Source: Vibrio sp.
GTDB lineage: Bacteria > Pseudomonadota > Gammaproteobacteria > Enterobacterales > Vibrionaceae
Assembly: GCA_007124475.1 (NCBI GenBank)
Contig: SLFB01000314.1
Coordinates: 1 to 7,305, forward strand
Length of the DNA: 7,305 nucleotides
Direction of reading: 5' to 3'
Each line of letters begins with the position of its first letter. The first letter of the stretch is position 1. The position numbers and the translations under genes were made by a program. The notes beneath the pieces are model-generated. The model was given only the letters and a program-made list of their open reading frames with translations. It was not told the DNA's origin and made no database searches. Of this stretch, positions 5,621 to 7,305 are shown piece by piece.

Positions 5621-5649
5621 GGGAGAAGTATCGACTTCTCCCTTTTTTT
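5621..5649 (+). terminator. Intrinsic terminator of ompK
   Basis: GGGAGAAGT - ATCG - ACTTCTCCC forms a perfect 9-bp stem followed directly by seven T, 24 nt after the ompK stop codon. Confidence 0.93.
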
Positions 5650-5710
5650 ATTTTTGCTGCGATGGCATTTTCTTTCTGATTGATAACGAAATAACTTGAT
5701 TAATAGCTAC

Positions 5711-5741
5711 AAAAAAAGCGGCTCACCTAACGAGCCGCTTT
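5711..5741 (-). terminator. Intrinsic terminator of the 5'-nucleotidase gene
   Basis: On the minus strand AAAGCGGCTC - GTTAGGT - GAGCCGCTTT is a perfect 10-bp stem followed by a run of T down to 5711. It begins 30 nt after the nucleotidase stop and insulates it from the convergent ompK. Confidence 0.93.
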
Positions 5742-5770
5742 GATAATGAGTCACCTGAATCTAAATTAGA

Positions 5771-7305
5771 TTAATTCACTCGATTCAAAGTCACTACCGG
5801 ATAAGTCAACGCTTCCAATACTGGCTGTTGCTCGGCAATGTATTTCACAACGGCGCGCGCATCGGTATTACACACCACATTATCCGCTTTACAGTTCAGC
5901 TCATGACCTTGATAGTGAACCCGGTAACGTCCAGCGACTTCTTCAATATGACTGACGGGGAAGGCGGCTAATTGTCCGTCCACGTAAGCGAGATCAACTC
6001 GACCTGATTGCTCTTTTTGCGCTTCGAATAGTGGCGTCCAACCATCGTTACCCGTTGCGTTATAGCTGTTCATCGCTACATTATAAACTTTATCATCTTC
6101 TAATGCGGTCCATACTGGTGCGTCTAATGTACCAGTATTCACTTCAATCAGGCTTAATGTACCCGCTTCATATTGAACCGTTTCATCAAACACATAACGC
6201 AAGTTACCACCGTACGGGAATTTACCTGCGTGAGCGGTTGGCGGAAGTGTCTCGGTGATTGTTTTTGCAATCAACGCTTTAATCACCGAGCCTTTCACTG
6301 GTACAACTGACATAAAGTTAGCAAAGGGTAGCATCTCTAAAGTAACATCACCTTCACGGTATTCACCTTCAGCAATATTGGTACGAATACCACCAGCACC
6401 CGTTAAAGAAAAGTCAACTTTCATCCCCGTTAATTGAGCAACATCGTCGCTCGCAGCCCAATAATATTGTCCTAGGGCGACAATGGGCGCTACGCGAGAG
6501 CCGTGTTGATCTGAGTTGTTATCACCTGGGCGACGAGCATGACGAATTTCCTGTGGCACGCTGGCAATGACGTCACCATAAGCGGCTTCAACGGCTGGTT
6601 TATATTCCGCATCGATATGTGCACGTAACGCAGCATCTTCTGCTGCAATAGCAATATTACGTTGACGCTCGATAAAGCGAATAGCACGGCGACGATCACG
6701 ATCGCTAAACTCACTACCTTCTTGACGGTTAGCTTGATGATAGAACTCATCATTACTCAACAAAGTATTATGTCCAGCACAAGAAATTAAATCACCGTTA
6801 TCATCAAAGGATACGGTTGTTTTACCAATGGCTTGTGCAAACTCGCCCGCTTGTACAACACAGGTTTTACCAATGCCATTTGGGTTAGTGACTAATTGAG
6901 CATAAATGCCATTATTACCTAAACCTAGGTTAGTAAAATCACCGAGTAACGAGTGCGAGTGACCACCAACAATTAAGTCAATACCGTTGACTTTACTGGC
7001 TATATCTAAGTCAATCGCATTACCAACGTGAGTAACCGCGATGATCTGGTTAATGCCTAGTGCTTTTAGCTCATCAACGGTTTCTTGCGCTGATTCAGCC
7101 ATGTTAAAAAACTGCACATCACCAGTATTAGGGGCAATATTTGGCATATCGTCCAATGCAATACCAAACACACCCACTAAAGGCTTATCTGTTGGCAATT
7201 GACTCATGTCATCAATTCGCTGCTTCGAATAACCATCAAAAGCGTAAACAACATAAGGTTTTAGATTAGTCTGATCTTTTAAATCTTTATCTAAACTGGC
7301 ATCGA
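5771..7305 (-). CDS. Periplasmic bifunctional metallophosphatase/5'-nucleotidase (UshA/NadN type), N-terminus missing
   Basis: The frame is open to the right window edge (codons from 7303, DASLDKDLKDQ...). The Met at 7207 is therefore internal and the true start lies outside; 510 residues are visible. The end of the metallophosphatase domain shows the metal-ligand histidine in VTHVGN and then VGGHSHSLL; the earlier D-x-H and GNHE motifs would be upstream. The C-terminal 5'-nucleotidase domain follows, with NFMSVVPVKG, GAGGIRTNI and the nucleoside-binding region MNSYNATGNDGW. A charged helix (DRDRRRAIRFIERQR) links the domains. Paired cysteines (KTCVVQ/ISCAG and LNCKAD/VVCNT) suit an oxidising periplasm. 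The enzyme should remove phosphate from nucleotides, giving nucleosides for import. NadN-like cleavage of NAD to nicotinamide riboside and adenosine is possible; UshA-type activity is the alternative. It is convergent with ompK and has its own terminator. Confidence 0.88.
   Translation of the reverse strand, partial: DASLDKDLKDQTNLKPYVVYAFDGYSKQRIDDMSQLPTDKPLVGVFGIALDDMPNIAPNTGDVQFFNMAESAQETVDELKALGINQIIAVTHVGNAIDLDIASKVNGIDLIVGGHSHSLLGDFTNLGLGNNGIYAQLVTNPNGIGKTCVVQAGEFAQAIGKTTVSFDDNGDLISCAGHNTLLSNDEFYHQANRQEGSEFSDRDRRRAIRFIERQRNIAIAAEDAALRAHIDAEYKPAVEAAYGDVIASVPQEIRHARRPGDNNSDQHGSRVAPIVALGQYYWAASDDVAQLTGMKVDFSLTGAGGIRTNIAEGEYREGDVTLEMLPFANFMSVVPVKGSVIKALIAKTITETLPPTAHAGKFPYGGNLRYVFDETVQYEAGTLSLIEVNTGTLDAPVWTALEDDKVYNVAMNSYNATGNDGWTPLFEAQKEQSGRVDLAYVDGQLAAFPVSHIEEVAGRYRVHYQGHELNCKADNVVCNTDARAVVKYIAEQQPVLEALTYPVVTLNRVN

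Noticed and set aside
6490..6753. Minus-strand frame of 87 codons
   Set aside because: It is an alternative frame within the clearly coding 5'-nucleotidase gene, without its own ribosome site.
7205..7207. ATG at 7207 as the start of the nucleotidase
   Set aside because: The frame stays open to the window edge and the upstream residues (VVYAFDGYSKQRIDD) continue the metallophosphatase domain, so this Met is internal.
1..7305. CRISPR array, tRNA, IS element or phage genes
   Set aside because: No spaced direct repeats, cloverleaf, transposase or phage-like protein was found on either strand.

Overview
The window looks like a chromosomal segment from a marine gammaproteobacterium of the family Vibrionaceae (Vibrio or Photobacterium type). 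The reasons are an OmpK-type outer-membrane protein, an ExeM/Xds-type secreted nuclease, a gammaproteobacterial ECF sigma factor/ChrR pair, AT-leaning coding sequence and an ERIC-like repeat fragment. Assignment below family level is not possible from sequence reading alone. No IS element, phage gene, tRNA, rRNA or CRISPR array was seen.

Layout, left to right. (1) Positions 1-2010, minus strand: a two-gene unit in which a general porin (907-2010) is followed after 22 nt by the start of a secreted ExeM/NucH-family nuclease (1-884, cut by the window edge). Its upstream region (2011-2359) carries a CRP/FNR-type site and a perfect 12-bp PurR/LacI-type palindrome. (2) Positions 2360-3748, minus strand: an ECF sigma factor gene overlapping a ChrR-type zinc/cupin anti-sigma gene by 4 nt, closed by an intrinsic terminator. 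(3) Positions 3901-4557, minus strand: a stand-alone LON substrate-binding-domain protein. (4) Positions 4815-5649, plus strand: ompK, a Tsx-superfamily channel, with its own terminator. (5) Positions 5711-7305, minus strand: a periplasmic 5'-nucleotidase/metallophosphatase (UshA/NadN type) whose N-terminus lies beyond the right edge.

Two themes run through the window. The first is a photo-oxidative or singlet-oxygen-type stress module: the sigma factor, its anti-sigma factor and the LON-domain gene. The sigma and LON genes are preceded by the same two-part motif, AGTGATC-N16-CGTAA, which resembles the TGATCC...TAAGA-type promoters read by RpoE/ChrR-group sigma factors. This is the most informative regulatory observation in the window. 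The second is extracellular nucleic-acid and nucleotide use: a secreted DNase co-transcribed with a porin, a Tsx-type nucleoside channel and a 5'-nucleotidase. A purine-repressor-like operator upstream of the porin-nuclease unit fits this theme. I see no clearly novel multi-gene system; the interest lies in regulation and gene grouping.
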